Assembly (NCBI GenBank): GCA_000708835.1
Contig: DF237367.1
Coordinates: 1 to 64,000 of the forward strand
Length of the DNA: 64,000 nt
Source of the DNA: Klebsormidium nitens
Taxonomy: Eukaryota; Streptophyta; Klebsormidiophyceae; Klebsormidiales; Klebsormidiaceae
Direction of reading: 5' to 3'
Part shown: piece by piece, positions 50,501 to 63,281 of the stretch
How the letters are laid out: each line of letters starts with the position of its first letter
Numbering within the stretch: position 1 is the stretch's first letter
The notes under the pieces: model-generated
What the model was told of the DNA's origin: nothing
Database searches by the model: none
Seen by the model: the letters and a program-made list of their open reading frames with translations, nothing else
Made by a program: the position numbers and the translations under genes

Positions 50501-53500
50501 GCTTTTGGACTCGTCCGATTTCTTCATTTCCGACTCGTCCTTTTTCAACGTTTCGGACGTCCGAACGGCTGAGAGCATCCAGAGCGCGCCCCCACCCTTC
50601 CCTCCCCCGAGCGATCCCCTGTCTTCCTGGTCGATACGCGCACTCGTCTGTTCCTTGCCCCCAGCTTGTTTATTCTCCGACTCTCTATGCTCCGCCGGAG
50701 TCCGTTCTCTCGGGCCCAACTGGATCCCGAACTGCTGCAATTGCTCCTGTATCTTCCCCAGCGCCGCTTTCGCATCGCCCGCTTCCGGTTCCGGGTCCGG
50801 AGAAACATTCCGCTCTTCCGCCTTGGTCTCGCCCGGAACGCTCCCCCCCTCTCCGCTTGCACCCGGGGTACCGCCAACCCCCTGGGCCGAGAGATTGCGA
50901 CTCTCTGCCCCTTTACTGCCTGCTTTTTGCCCCCGCTGCTCCTTTAATTTTATCCGGTGGGCCAACTCTTTCGCCTCGCGCAGCAGCCACTCTAGCCGCG
51001 CCGCGTCCGCATCTTCCTCCGTCCCCCCACCCCTAGCTCCTTCCGGTTCCGTTTCCGTTTTCTTACCCGCCTCCTCCGCATCGACTCTCTTTTTGATCGC
51101 GTCCCACCGAGCGCGCCGCGCCCGCAGGACTTCCTCCCGGCTCGCGTGCTCGCCGACGTCACCGTCGGTGCTGACGTCACCCTCGCTACGTGGCAGCCCC
51201 TGGAGCTCCTCCACAACCGCCTCGCAGTCCCGATCCACCGACCCTCGTTCTTCCCGCTCGACTCTGATTGGTGACCAACCACATTGTTCCAGGTAAACCC
51301 CCTCGAAACCTGGCGGCAAATCCGGTCCCTCGTCCTCTGCCCAATCTGCCGACTGCTCCTCGGGGGCTAACTCCATATCTTCCGCTGGCCCTTCCATAGG
51401 TTCCCTGGCGTTCGAAGGTGTCACTTGTTCGGGCGGGGTCGCCGCTAACCCGCCTGCTAACCCATTCTCCGGCGCGTCTAGTGGCTCGTCCTCGTCTTCG
51501 ATTTCGACTGGTGGCGGTTCGTTCAGATCGAACAGAAACGGCCTCTTCTTTGGTTCCGGCAGGTCGTTCAAATCGAACCGTTTGACCGCGCTTTCTTCCT
51601 TAATCGCCTCCGACTCGAACGATTTTTCTTTAACCGCCTCCGACTCCGCTTCGCCCACATCTAGTTTCGTTCCAGTCGGACCCGCCTCTCGTCCCAAAGT
51701 CTCTCCCTTGAGTGGCTCTTCTTTCGCGGGCGCCGTCACTTCGTCCTCGGCAGGGCCGCAGGCCTTATTTACACCACCCGCCCCCAACCCAACCCCCTCA
51801 TTCACATCGCTGGCGAACGTTACACCCAGCTCTCCCAACCAAACCCCCTCTTTCACACCGCCCTCCGCAACTCTTTCAGTCTTGCAGAAACCGCCCCCTC
51901 CTGATTCAGTCCCCTTTCTCACGCCCTCCCCGTACCCATCCGCCTCAGTCACACCCTCTCCCAACTCCCCTTTCACCGAACTCACCCCATCGACACTCGC
52001 CAGCTCGACGTCCGTCCCCCTTTGCACTTCAGCAGGCGCCGTACTGTCCGGGCTTAATCTCAAACACCCCGGTTCAACAGTCTCCACCCACCCACCCTCT
52101 TCCGTTGGGCTCTTCTCTTGCCTCACAGCCATTTCCCGGTCTCTTGTTTCCCCCTTTGCCGCCACCTCCCGGTCTTTGAGCTCCCGCTCTGAGGCTCCGT
52201 CCTTCTCCTTCGCTTCGGCTCGGGGCGTTTCTTGCCCCGGAGCTCTCTCCCGATCACCGGAGAAAGACCGGCCGCTCCTGTCTTTGCCCCGAGGCGTGTC
52301 GTGCTTTTCTCCCTTTCGATCGATGCTCCGTTCCTTTCTGCCGAGCGAGCGCTCGCGAGAATTTGCGCGCGCTCCCCGCCTTGACTCTGACGGCGAGCGG
52401 TGACGGTGACCGTTATCGCGGTCCTTGCGCATCCACTCGAGCTTTTCCCGGTAGAGGGGGCGGTACAAATCTTCGCAGCCCAGCCGGCAGTGACCGGGGA
52501 CAAGCGCTTGATCCTGCAAGAAAATTTTGAAGCTGAGCGTCTGATAAGGTACAAGCTTGCTTTACCCCAAAAGGCCACCCGTTATTTTTGGCCCATAAAG
52601 CTACCCAAGACTTGATAGCAGCCCAATAGCAGCAAGGCTTAGTCCTGACATGTGGGCTCACAGACAAACCTTCAAGGAGGTTCAAATGAGGTAGGCAAAA
52701 GGGTGTGGAAAATTCGATTAGTCGGGGTTCTGCCCGACTTCGCCTTTTGGGCCTATTAGGACGAGTTTGATGCAGACGTGCCAATAACAGAAAGCACGAA
52801 ATAGACACCTGCTTAAAAAAGGTAGAGGGCGTAATGTTGATCACAGGTCTCAATGTAGAACCGAGCACTTTCGCTTAAGAAAAGGTTTGGCAGACGTTTA
52901 AGATCCGCTTATTGCTGCAGCCTGCAGAGAAAGGGAGTGAACGATGTCGGCTAGACTGTTGCACATACAAGACTTAAACAACGTACGAAGACTGGGCTCG
53001 GGCTTCACGAAGTATGCCACGCCAAATAACTTGCAAAGTTGCACCATCGGAAATACACGATAACGTGGTGCCCTGCCTCTTCGTGGGCGTCACGCAAGCA
53101 TCATCTTTTCTGCACTTTGTAAATGCATATGTTTTCAACTACAGGCCGGAGGGTTTCAGTAGGTCAGTTGGCGGAACGAATACGCTAATAGTTGTTGGTT
53201 TCCTGACATGCATGACCGACTGTTCGGTTTCTCCCTGCATGGTAGTCTCAATCTAGTAAAACGACACAGGAGCTCAGACACGGGCTGTTCAACCAACAGA
53301 ATATTCAGTGATCGCCCACGGAATTCTCGTGTATGAACGTCGGAGGTACGTCGAACCAGAATCAGCAAATGATAGCGGTCTCCTCGAGCAACTTTCTCGT
53401 ATCTCGTCTGGACTCTGCAAAAGCAGGGCTCCGGCTTACCCATAGCTGTCCCTTAACATTGGATTACCAATTGAAGGTAAAAGGAAACATCGATAAACCT

Positions 53501-56500
53501 AGAATCAGGACGTTTTCCCATAAAGCCCACGGTATAGGCCATCCCCTTGGTTGCCCCTTGTCACTTCTTCCGAGCGATTTAGGGTTTATGGTCTTAGGGT
53601 TCCAGTGCTCACCTGGTCTGCCATATACAGCACACGCGCCACTTGCTCCATGCTCTCTAGCCGGAGCAGCAGGCTCCTCTTCACTTTTATCGGGTTGTCA
53701 ACCACCTTTAACCCTCCCTTTAACCCCAGCCTGCGCGCGCGCGGCCCGCCCATCTGCTCTATGAGGTCGCGCACAAAGCCATGCCGAAAGCGCGCGTCGC
53801 CGAAAAGCGCGGGGTTAGGGCCCGTAACCCAGAGATTACGCAGGCGCGGATCGAAGCTGCGCTTTTCAGCCGCCCAGTCGGCCTCGAAACGCGCCCGCGC
53901 CCGTTCCTCCTTGCGGCTTATTTCTCGCGCGGGGGACAGGCTGCGCTTGTTTCGTTCGGACGACCGGTCCGGTCGGATTCCGGCCGCCCGTTCCGTCCGC
54001 TTTTCCCCCGACCCGCCCTGAAAACCTTTTTCCAGAGCCCGCTTCGGCGCCCGTTCTGGGCTCCTGTCAGACCTTCTTTCTCGCCCTCTTTCAGCCCGTC
54101 GTTCTTCTCTCGACGCCCCTCGTTCGCGACTCCTGTCCCGCCTTTCTCTCCCCCGTTCTAGTTCCGGCTCCCCAGTCAGCGCCCTCGCCCCTTCCCGGCT
54201 TGCCTCCGCTCTCGCTTTCTTCCTTTCGACCTGCTCCGCTCTATTCCTGTCTCTCCGATCCTGCCGCTCCCGTTCCTGCTGGCGAACCAGCAGCGCCTGG
54301 ATCCGGGCCTCGTTTCCGTCCGCGGCTTCCTCTTTTGGCTGCCGCGAACCGTCAGCGCCTTCCCCCACAGGGCCTCCTTTTTCCTCCCCCTTCTCCGCCG
54401 GCGCGGGCTTCTCATCCGTATCCTTCGAACGCTCTCTTATCCCCTTTGAGACGCTCTTCTCCTTCGCCCCTTCCAATACCCGCTCTCCGCAAACATTCTC
54501 CTTGCTGACGTCACTCACCTTTGACGTCTCCTCGGCACTCCCCCCCTCCGTCTCCAAATCCATTGGGGCCGAAGCTTGTTCCACGGGATCCCCCCCGTTG
54601 GACTGGCGCGATTCCGGCCCCCCAGAAGCGACCCCCGAAACCCCCTGTGACCCTTCGACAGATTTCTCGAACCCCGGGGGACGGTCTGCTTCTTTCTCCA
54701 GGTGAGCTCCTTTTTCCCCATCTGGCGCCTCCTTAGGCTGCCACGTGGCGGCCCCTGGTCCGTCCATCCCCGGACCCAACCCAGAACTTGGATCATCTGC
54801 GCGTGGCCCCACTAACCCGCTCCCTCTAGCCGGCGCTTTCCTGTCGCTTAACTCCGGAAGGGTTTCGGTTAGCAGTAATCGCGGGGCGTCGGTTAACTCA
54901 GCCACAAATGCATTCCGGCCAGCAGCCGGTTGATTGGCGTCGTCGACTAAACCGGAAGCGCCAGGTGGGTTCGAAAGGACCGCCTCGTTCCCAGGCTCTG
55001 CGAGCTCGGCGCCCGCGCTTTCCGGCCGGTCAAGCTGCCCCTGAGGCGACACCTCCGCTTTTCTCCCATCTCTAGTTGCTTGCACTTCTTGAGCAGGGGA
55101 TAGTATCTCAGTACCGGTTCCAGCCATTGTCCCCCCCTCGCCCACCTCGGCCTTCGGCTCCGATGAGCTATTCCCCGCCGTTCTCTTATCCCCCGCACTT
55201 ATGCCGTCCCCCAGCATGACGACACCGAACAGCGCGCTCTCGGCAAGAGTCTCGTCGAAGTCGATGCCCCGCGCCCTGAGACCTTTTCCAAGAAGCGTCT
55301 TAAGAGTTGTATATGACATTATGTACAGAGAGGCGTTTCGAGTTTGGCCATCCTCGTCGGTGCAGGCGGGGATGTCGGCGATTGACGCTGTGCCGGGTGC
55401 CAGAGAGTTGCCCTGAAAGTGAAAACATTTGGGGTCAAATTTGGCACCTTCAAGGCGTGTCAGAAGGCTTTTGCAAAGGCTATGAAGCTGAGCAAGTTAA
55501 GATCAACAAGAACCTCCAAGAAGAGTCTTCGTGCCAGAGACAAGTACGTGAGTCACAAACCGCCTGAAGGGGTTGCAAGAGGAATCACACAACTTCTGAA
55601 CTGAAGGCTCTAGCAACGAAGGGCAGCTGTGTGTTGGAATTGCATTCCAACGCGGCCTCCCTTCGTTATTCTGAACGACACGCGTTCATTCAATCAAAAG
55701 CTGCTGCGTTTCTTGCTCGACCGACCATTAATGGAGGCACACTGCTTTGACGGGCCATCTAAGCAGGCACAGGGAAACAACGAGAAGCTGTTTGGCAAGT
55801 GCGCAAAAGACAAGCTTTGGCGCGCCACTAGAGTTTGCCAGTGACCGTGACGAGTCAATCACTGGCTTCGGCACTTAAAGAGCCAGCTCAAGCAGTGTCC
55901 ACACGTGTCAGCGCAAACGCAGAGTTTGAGCGCCAGCACCTCTATGAGCTACCTTTTGCGCTCATCCACATGCTGAGAACGGGCAGGGTCACAAACCGCC
56001 CCAGGCAAAAATGGTTACAACCGGTTCCATGCTCCGAGGGCAGCCTGGCCCTTCCGCCCAAAACCCAAACCTTGATAGCCTTGACCCAAGACGGGTTAGT
56101 AACAAGGTTAAGTGGTTTTTGTCCCAGGGCGGATGTCCTCAGACCACGTTCTGGAGGCCTGGTTAAGCTGATTTTACAGCCATTTTAGCCTTAACCTATA
56201 CTTCGTTACGTATTTAACCTGCTACGTTTATGAACCGAGGATCTTCAGGCGCCCGGTAGAGTAGTATCAAGCAATCTGAGCCGTCCAATCGTGGAGATTG
56301 GTATCGTACGGCGGGGAGCATATTTTTCGGCATTTGAGTGGCGGTTTGTGACCCTGAGCACGGGTAACTTTCTCAAGCAGCAGACTATTTTCCTGCAACT
56401 TGGACAAAACGGGCAGAGCAGACCACTCACTAAGCCGGCAAAGGGTGGCGTAGATGCGCCGTCCGGACCAGCGCTCTGCTTGGCTGACGTCAGGAGCAGG

Positions 56501-59500
56501 ATTGGATCCTCGATATCGTCCACCGCCTTGGCTTTCAGGTCCCTGCAAACAGACGCAAGAGGAGAACGGGAAACTGTTCCATCTCGATCGTTGCTGTTGA
56601 GAAAAAGCTCAAAAAAGTAGATAAGAGGACAGTACTGGGACTGGTTGGTCACTCAGCAGGGTAGGGTGGGTGCGGCTAAGGAGCGCGTCATTTGTTACTT
56701 TCTGAATTTCCTCCTTTCGAAGATCAGATGTACTAAAAGTAATGATTCGCCAAATTCGACGATCACGATTGGCCCGAAAGAATGCAGAGTCGCCGAGAAT
56801 GCTTCGGGGTGTGCAGAATGCTGGTTTCAAATCAAGAACCGCAAGCCCGAAAACCTGTTCGGCTATGTGTAAAGGGCCCGAGCTTAAGAGACAGATTTCG
56901 GCCGTCTCGTTGCACGCGCGACCATACAAGACAGTATTTGCTCAAAATTGAAAAAGAAACGTACTAGGACGCGGAGGCCGTTACGAGAAGCGGAGCAAAC
57001 AAACAAGTGGCCACAGACCTGGTCGTTGTGCTCTGCAAACGACACAAACCCTGGGCCTATCGATTCACGAAGCAGAACCTTGAGGCAAGCGTATCAGATA
57101 ATTCTCTTTCTTTTCACGAATGGAGATCAGCTGTGGTCTGACATGCATGTCTCTCTGTCTAAGACAGTTTGCGAAAGATAACGAACAGTTCCGAGAAGCA
57201 ACAGAGGCCCGCCCGGAGATCCGAGCACTCCGGACTCCTGCGAGTTGCAATCTACAGGCGAACCCTTTTCAAACGGAAAGAATATCGTCCGATTCACTCA
57301 CCTATCGACCGGTACCGTCCCCGTCAAATCAATCCGCTCTGCCGGCAGCGTCCATATCCGCTCCCCCCCTTTCCCTAGCGCCCGTGCCTCCACCCTAGCT
57401 TTCATCTCCCCCCCACTCCAGATCCCCCCCCCCCAGACCAGCTTTTTGTCCCGCTTAGCAGACCCCCCCGCCGCCGACGAACTGCTCGGGACCGGGGGAT
57501 TCTTCGGTTCACCCGCCAGCTGCTTCCGCTCGCCCCCCGTAACATTTGGCTTTCCCCCATCCCGGCTGACGTCAGCGACTCTGGAGGCGCCGGGGGCCTG
57601 CGCGTGGCGCCGTCCAAGTGGGATCAGTGCGGTGACGTCAGCGCGCCGCTGCTTGCTGACGTCACCCAATCTGGCGGCACCGGGTAATGTCTGCGCGCTG
57701 GGGTCAGCACGACGCCCTTGCTCGGGGGGTCTCTCTCTAGGATCCCTTGCGACCCCCCATCCGCTGCGTGCTGTTTCACCCCTAGGGCTGGGATCCTTGA
57801 CGGGGTGGGTGGGAATACCCCCTGGGTGAAGCGGGCGAGGCCACGAGTTGGGGGATCCCTGGGGGGGCGGTTTGCCTGCGGCGCCCGGGTGTTGCGGAGC
57901 AAGTCTTTCCGGGTGCGGTATCGCACGTTCTGGAGGGGGGGGATGCTGTGGCGGGGGGGGAACAAACGACGGCTCCATTCCGCGTGCTGACGACACTGGC
58001 GGTTGTCGGTAATCCGCACGCCGGGAGTCGTTTACCATCCAGTGGCCCTGCCAGTGATGTGCCGGGGGTCTGCTGGTGTCAAAGTGCCTGTCTAACCATT
58101 GGGCCTGTGGCCTTGACGCCGCAGGAGGGGGGCCGTCAGGCAGTGGGGGAGCAAAGGGAGAGACCCGTGGAGGGTTGTGGCTTGAAGGGTGGGGGTTGAC
58201 GGGGGGTGCGGGGTGGGGAACCGGGACTGCTCTATGGTAGGCGGTGTTACCCTGCAGAGGGTTCGACACAGTCTTTAGAAGCGTTAGTGCTGCATAAACG
58301 GATTTCAGATTGCTTCGGTCATTGCATTGTAAAGCTGACTTGAGCATCCTGCGCAATCAAGAACTCCCAAGCACCTTCAAAAAGGTAGAAGGGTTCACAA
58401 AGGATTCTTAGACTCACTGCTACGGGGTTATGAGATCCTCCAGCGACCTCATGTCTTCACAGAGCAAACGAGTCACGCAAGATTGTAATGACTTGCCCGG
58501 TTATTGTATCACAATCATCCAAGCGCTTCGCTGGGCAATGAAGATCTTCTTTGGCTTCTCTGCTTCAGGTTGTAACAAAAAGGAAAGGAAAATCTGAAAC
58601 GAGATTCAGCATCAGAGGGAAGAGACGACAAATCGATCGACGCCGAGATGAGTGAGTGGTATCTCCAAGCTTGGACGTCGTAAACAGGAGGCTCTCAAAG
58701 AATCCATAACCTACGGACGGAAAATATTTCCAGGTTTCAAAAAGCATCATTGCTTTAGAGGAAGACATGGAGACTTCGTGATGCAACATCGACTTGGTGC
58801 AAGCTTTCAAATACTAACAAGAGTCGCCTCACTGAACTGAAGATCCAGAGATGAGGAATACGCTTCACGTTTTGCGGACATCTGCTCACCTTGGCTCCTC
58901 CAGTTGAAGAGCCGGGGGCTTCTCGCGGGGCAGCCGGAGGTGGGACCGGGGGGGTTGCTTTCGCCCGCGAATCGCCCCTCTGGAGAGGTTTGTTCGAAGC
59001 ACTACCCGTCGGAGAGGCCGGCATCTCTGGGCTAACCCGCGCGGCGGTCCCCTTAATGATCGGTTTAACGTCCACAGGCTCGTCGAGATTCTCCGCCTTT
59101 GGGACTTTCAATGGCGCCGGCTGTTTGAGCAGACTTTGAACCGAGTGCTTCGCAGGCGGAGCATTGGGGTCGTTCTGAGACTTGTTGGCGACGGGAACAG
59201 TGGGTGGTGCGGTTAACGAACTGGCAAGGGTTTTCAGGAGCTCCCCTGTGGTGGAAATGCGCCCCAGCCTCTCAACCCCCTCTACACCTCTCCGTTCGGT
59301 TTCCGTTCTCCCCCCCTGCGCTGCAGCACCTGCGCCGCCCCCGCTTTCCGCCCCTCGTTCTTTTCCGCCTTTTAATGGCGTGTTTGTTGACCGACCTGCT
59401 TGGCCAGCCATTCCCTCACGCTGAGGACTTCTGACACGTGGCTGGCTTTTACTCAACGACACTGCGTCCTTTAGCGGCGACGCTGACTTCCCATTTCGCC

Positions 59501-61324
59501 CCGGTTTCTCTCCCCCGTCTTTACAGCCCTTTCCTCCGAGTTTACACCCTGCCCATCGGACCCCTTTTTGCCAGCTGGCGAACCCTCTTTCCTTCCAAGA
59601 ACTTCCGCTTCGCGTCCTACCTGTGCCGCCTTCTCGCTTGCCAGACCCCCCTTGGATGACGGACCTTTTTCCGGTTCGCCCAGCCCCACTGCTCCGCTCC
59701 TCGCTTCTACCTTTGCGCGCAGCACAAGCGCACGTCTGCCCCCGGCCAGCTTCGGTTTCTTGTCGACCGGCCCGCTAGGAACCCCCCCGGGAAAGCTCCT
59801 CTTGGCGGGCAGCGTCATAAATCCTAACGGCGCTTTGAACTGGTGAGGATCCTGTTGGGCTGGAACCGCCTCACCCCAGGAAACCGAAGCACCTCCGCCC
59901 CTCTCGTTCTCCAATTGGCCCTTCGTCAGTTGAGCTAGAAACTGTCCAAGGGGCACTTGCGCCGACCCCGAGACCCCACCCTCTCCCACAGCCCCGACAG
60001 CCACCTTTTCATGCACTTCTCCCACGCCTTTGCCGTCAATTCCCGCTTTTCCACTCCTCTCCGACGGCCCACCTTTCTCCATCACATTATCGACCCTTGC
60101 CTCTTCCCCTCCCAGCGCCTTCAGGGGCGCTTTTGCCTTGTGCTTGCCCACCTTTCCGATCTTGGCCAGGGGCACATCCTCGATTGACTCACCGCTCGTC
60201 GTCCGATCCAGCTTTCTCTTGCCGGCCTGCCTTGCTTGCCCCTTCCCAATCGAACCCACCCCGTTCGCTTCGGGCTCCAAACCTTTTTCCACTCGCATAC
60301 CTCCAATGCCAATGCCTGCGCCAGCTGTCACCACTCCACCGCCAGCTGTAATCGCGACCCCGCCAGCTGTCACTGCACCCCTGCCAGCTGTTGGCCCGTC
60401 CTGGCCAACGCTTTTCCCCAACGCAGCAGCTGCTGCCCGGCCGTGACCAGCTGTTCCTGTCCCTTTCCCGCCCCCCTCATTTTCCAGCTGGTTTGAAGCG
60501 CCTTCGTTCTTCTCGGGCGATGCTAACTTCCATATGGTGTCTCCATCCTCGCTTTCCCCAGCCATGACCCACCTGGGGGGCGCTTCCAACGGCACTGCGT
60601 TCCTTTTGGCAGCGGCTGACTTTGACGGACGGCCCCGCTTCTTCTTCTTCGGACTGGGCTCCCTTTTCGCCCCACCCACACCTGACGCCTTCGCAGGCAT
60701 CTCCACCTTCTTTGTGGCTTTCACCGATGGAGACGCCCCAGAGACCATGTCAAGTGGGTCCGCTTCCTTCCCGATACCCCCCATCGGCAAGGACGAGCCC
60801 ACCAAAGCCTTCTTCTTAGGTCTTCCAACCTTTTTCTTGCCGCCAGCTGGCGCTGGCCTTTCCGGCGCTTTTGCTTCTGCTTCAGGCACTAATGCGGAAG
60901 GCCCCCCGGCAGGATCCCCCCTGGACCCCTCTCCATCGTTCTCTACTGCTTTGGGGGGGCCCTTCTTCTCCTGCGGTGGCCCACCCAACCCCCCCTGCCC
61001 TAGTTTCTGCACCGCTGTTGTCGTGTTCAGCTTCTTTAGGGGGGCTGCCGGCTTCAGGTTTCGGGTGGGGCCTCCCAGCCACCCCCTTGAAACCACTTTC
61101 TTCCCGCTCCCTCGTCCCCCCCCGCACGTGACCATTTTCTGCTTTGGGCCCCCCTTTGCCGGGGCCCCGCGCCCCATAGTCCCCCCATTTGCCGTTGGGA
61201 TTTTGGGTTTTGAAGCCCCCCCAATTCCAGGTGAGTTTCGTAGATTGACGAGTTCCAGTTTCTGGCCATCTTTGTCGTGCGCCTCAATGAGCTCGATCTC
61301 ATCGTCGCTCTCTTCTTCCGCCAT
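47558..61324 (-). CDS. very large disordered protein with tandem DLNxxP motifs (chain of exons, about 3,190 aa)
   Basis: Proposed minus-strand exons: 61324-58890, 58251-57302, an unresolved exon near 57032, 56542-56431, 55412-53613, 52513-49999 and 49310-47558. The start is MAEEESDDEIELIEAHD. Junction phases agree where exons are resolved (0, 2, then 0, 0, 2), which supports a single gene. Two internal frame changes are needed, near 59,480-59,520 and near 50,427-50,432, at or near G runs where one base appears to be missing. Most of the protein is Pro/Glu/Lys-rich and disordered, with Arg/Ser/Asp-Arg runs (RDRSRERG type). The segment before 57302 (WGGGIWSGG...ERIWTLPAERIDLTG) weakly recalls the C-terminal domain of plant AIPP2-like proteins. 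FDLNDLPEP and FDLNEPPP near 51,512-51,585 are EAR-type DLNxxP motifs, known to recruit TOPLESS corepressors. A nuclear, repression-related role is inference. It might also be two genes. Confidence 0.5.
51512..51585 (-). other. paired DLNxxP (EAR-type) motifs
   Basis: The minus strand encodes RFDLNDLPEP and, ten residues on, LFDLNEPPP, followed by an acidic stretch. Both fit the DLNxxP consensus of plant repression motifs. Two copies so close would allow bivalent binding of a corepressor. Confidence 0.65.
60320..60391 (-). repeat. coding tandem repeat, four copies of exactly 21 nt
   Basis: GCCAGCTGT starts at 60320, 60341, 60362 and 60383. On the minus strand each unit encodes seven residues of the type TAGGGVV or TAGGVAI. 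A fifth, looser copy lies at about 60447. Confidence 0.8.
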
Positions 61325-63281
61325 CTTCAGAACCGGGCTGCAGGGGGGGGAAACAACAGTTGTTCGTAAAGAACCTTTTCATGTAACAGAATCGAGGAAC
61401 AGGGGGAAAAGTGGGAGTTGATTGTACAGGCAGCTAAACTCCCTCAGGTACTTGTTTGTACAACACACTGAGCACAACGCACCAAGAAACGCTGGAAAGG
61501 TCACTGCATATTTTGCAACATATCCAATCTCTTCGCTGTCCCACTTTCTATACCTTGAATAGGACAGAGTTCAGCTCCAATTTGACCAGCCCTTTGATGG
61601 CGGCATCTCATGCAGTCGCACTTCGAGACGTACAGGGGCGCACAGGCTGCCCAGACTGATGGCCTTTATCCTTCCAACAGAAGCATGCTGGTGATTGGGC
61701 AAGGACTTTTAAGCGGTGAGTTCTCCAGCTCAAAAGGAAGAGCATGCAATGCAGCTGCTCAATCGAAGCTCACACAAGACATGAAAGCAGAGTGTGCATT
61801 TCTGTGTGTTTACCTGGCGCCTTATCTGTCAAGCTTCAGATGTTCCAACCCTGTCCGGCTGTCAATGTCCTGTCCACTCAGATATTGGGCAAACGCTTGG
61901 CCGCCTCAGGGGCAGGATGCAGACGCCACGAAGCGCCCAGGCCCAGGGCCAAGGCCATGGTCGATCCATCACCTCGAGGCTAGCCACGGTCTACCGACTC
62001 TAAGACTACAGCCTGAGCTAGACAAAGCCCGCGTGAAACCTGACGTTTGATCCGAGCAGACAGGAGACTCATGGGACTCATGCCACATGTGAGAAATAAT
62101 GACTCGAGTTGGTACCCGGTGCTCGGAAGACAGCCCACTGAGGCCTTGTGGCCTGGAGAATCTCAAACACGTAGTCTACAAAGGACGCCGAACAAGGCAG
62201 CGTGGTGACACGGAAGACGACAAGTTATTGCCCGGTAGATCGACAGCCTCGGCTTTTCACACCTCCTGAGATCCTGATTTCAGCAGGGATCAGCCTCTCG
62301 ACTCTTGAGCAGACTGCATGCAGTCTTCAATATTCAGAGAGACTGCAAGTTGCAACAGCAAGAGAGAGGCGCGCGTCTAAGAAGAGCTCACCATCGCTTT
62401 GGAGCGTCTCGATTGGTGTAAGAGTCCTCTGCTGGACGGAAGACCCAAGAGATACAAGTCCTTCAAGTATCAGCATACCTGGTGGCGCTGAGCAGAAGCC
62501 AATGCTGAGCAGTTGCGCTGTTTGATACTTGCCTTGAGCGCCCAGTGTGCAGGTGAGCAACTTGCAGAACTCTTTTAAAGCCTGTGCCAAAGAAATCTTG
62601 TCTCAAGGTTTACCTGGAAATCTTGAGGTGACCCCTGTACGTGGATTTTGACTGCAAAAATTCCAATTTCACCCTCATGTAAGATTGTTCATGTCCCGTT
62701 CTGCAAGTGTCAACATTCACGCCCTCTGCATGCACGCTTACAAAAAAGCGCAGGCGAATCTGCAGCATTGCTCTTACAATGAGCTCTTTGTTGAGCCAGT
62801 GGTGTGACTTTTGCATCTGTGGGGCATCCAGCTAGTCTTAACAAAAAAGGCACTCCCCCTTGCTTATTTGCAACTCAACAATCTTTCGTCTGCAATCAAT
62901 GCGGTGCTCCATGGCCAGCTCGTTGCCATTGATTACTGGGAATCGCATTGCCAAGAACTTGCAACTCATATTAGTCTGGTCGCGCTGGTCACATTCTTTC
63001 TTGGGCCTGTTCTGCACACAGTGGGGGCAACCGGTGAGATGACTCTCTGGTCAAAACACACCGGCTAGATTTCAGTATCTTCACAGCTCGCTTACAGTCA
63101 AAGGCATAATATGTGTCTGATATGGTGGTGTATCCAAGTAAACAATGAAAGCCGCCTGCGCTTTCTCCTGCCAGCTGATGAAAAAGACTTCTGGTTCTCA
63201 CTTTGCAGAAAGACCAGCTTTTTGGATGCTACTCCCTACAAAAACTCCAAATCTCCACTTCCTTTTTTTCAGGACCGAAAA
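61325..63281. other. divergent intergenic region
   Basis: About 2 kb between the start of the giant gene (minus) and the membrane-protein gene (plus). Short open frames only. CTTTTTTTCAG just before 63274 looks like a splice acceptor, so a non-coding first exon of the next gene may lie in this stretch. Confidence 0.45.

Noticed and set aside
50238-51296. 352-codon plus-strand frame opposite the giant gene
   Set aside because: Ser/Pro/Arg-rich antisense shadow. The minus strand carries the DLNxxP motifs and matching exon phases.
60534-61421. 295-codon plus-strand frame opposite the start of the giant gene
   Set aside because: Antisense shadow of Lys/Gly/Pro-rich coding sequence; no start context or domain.
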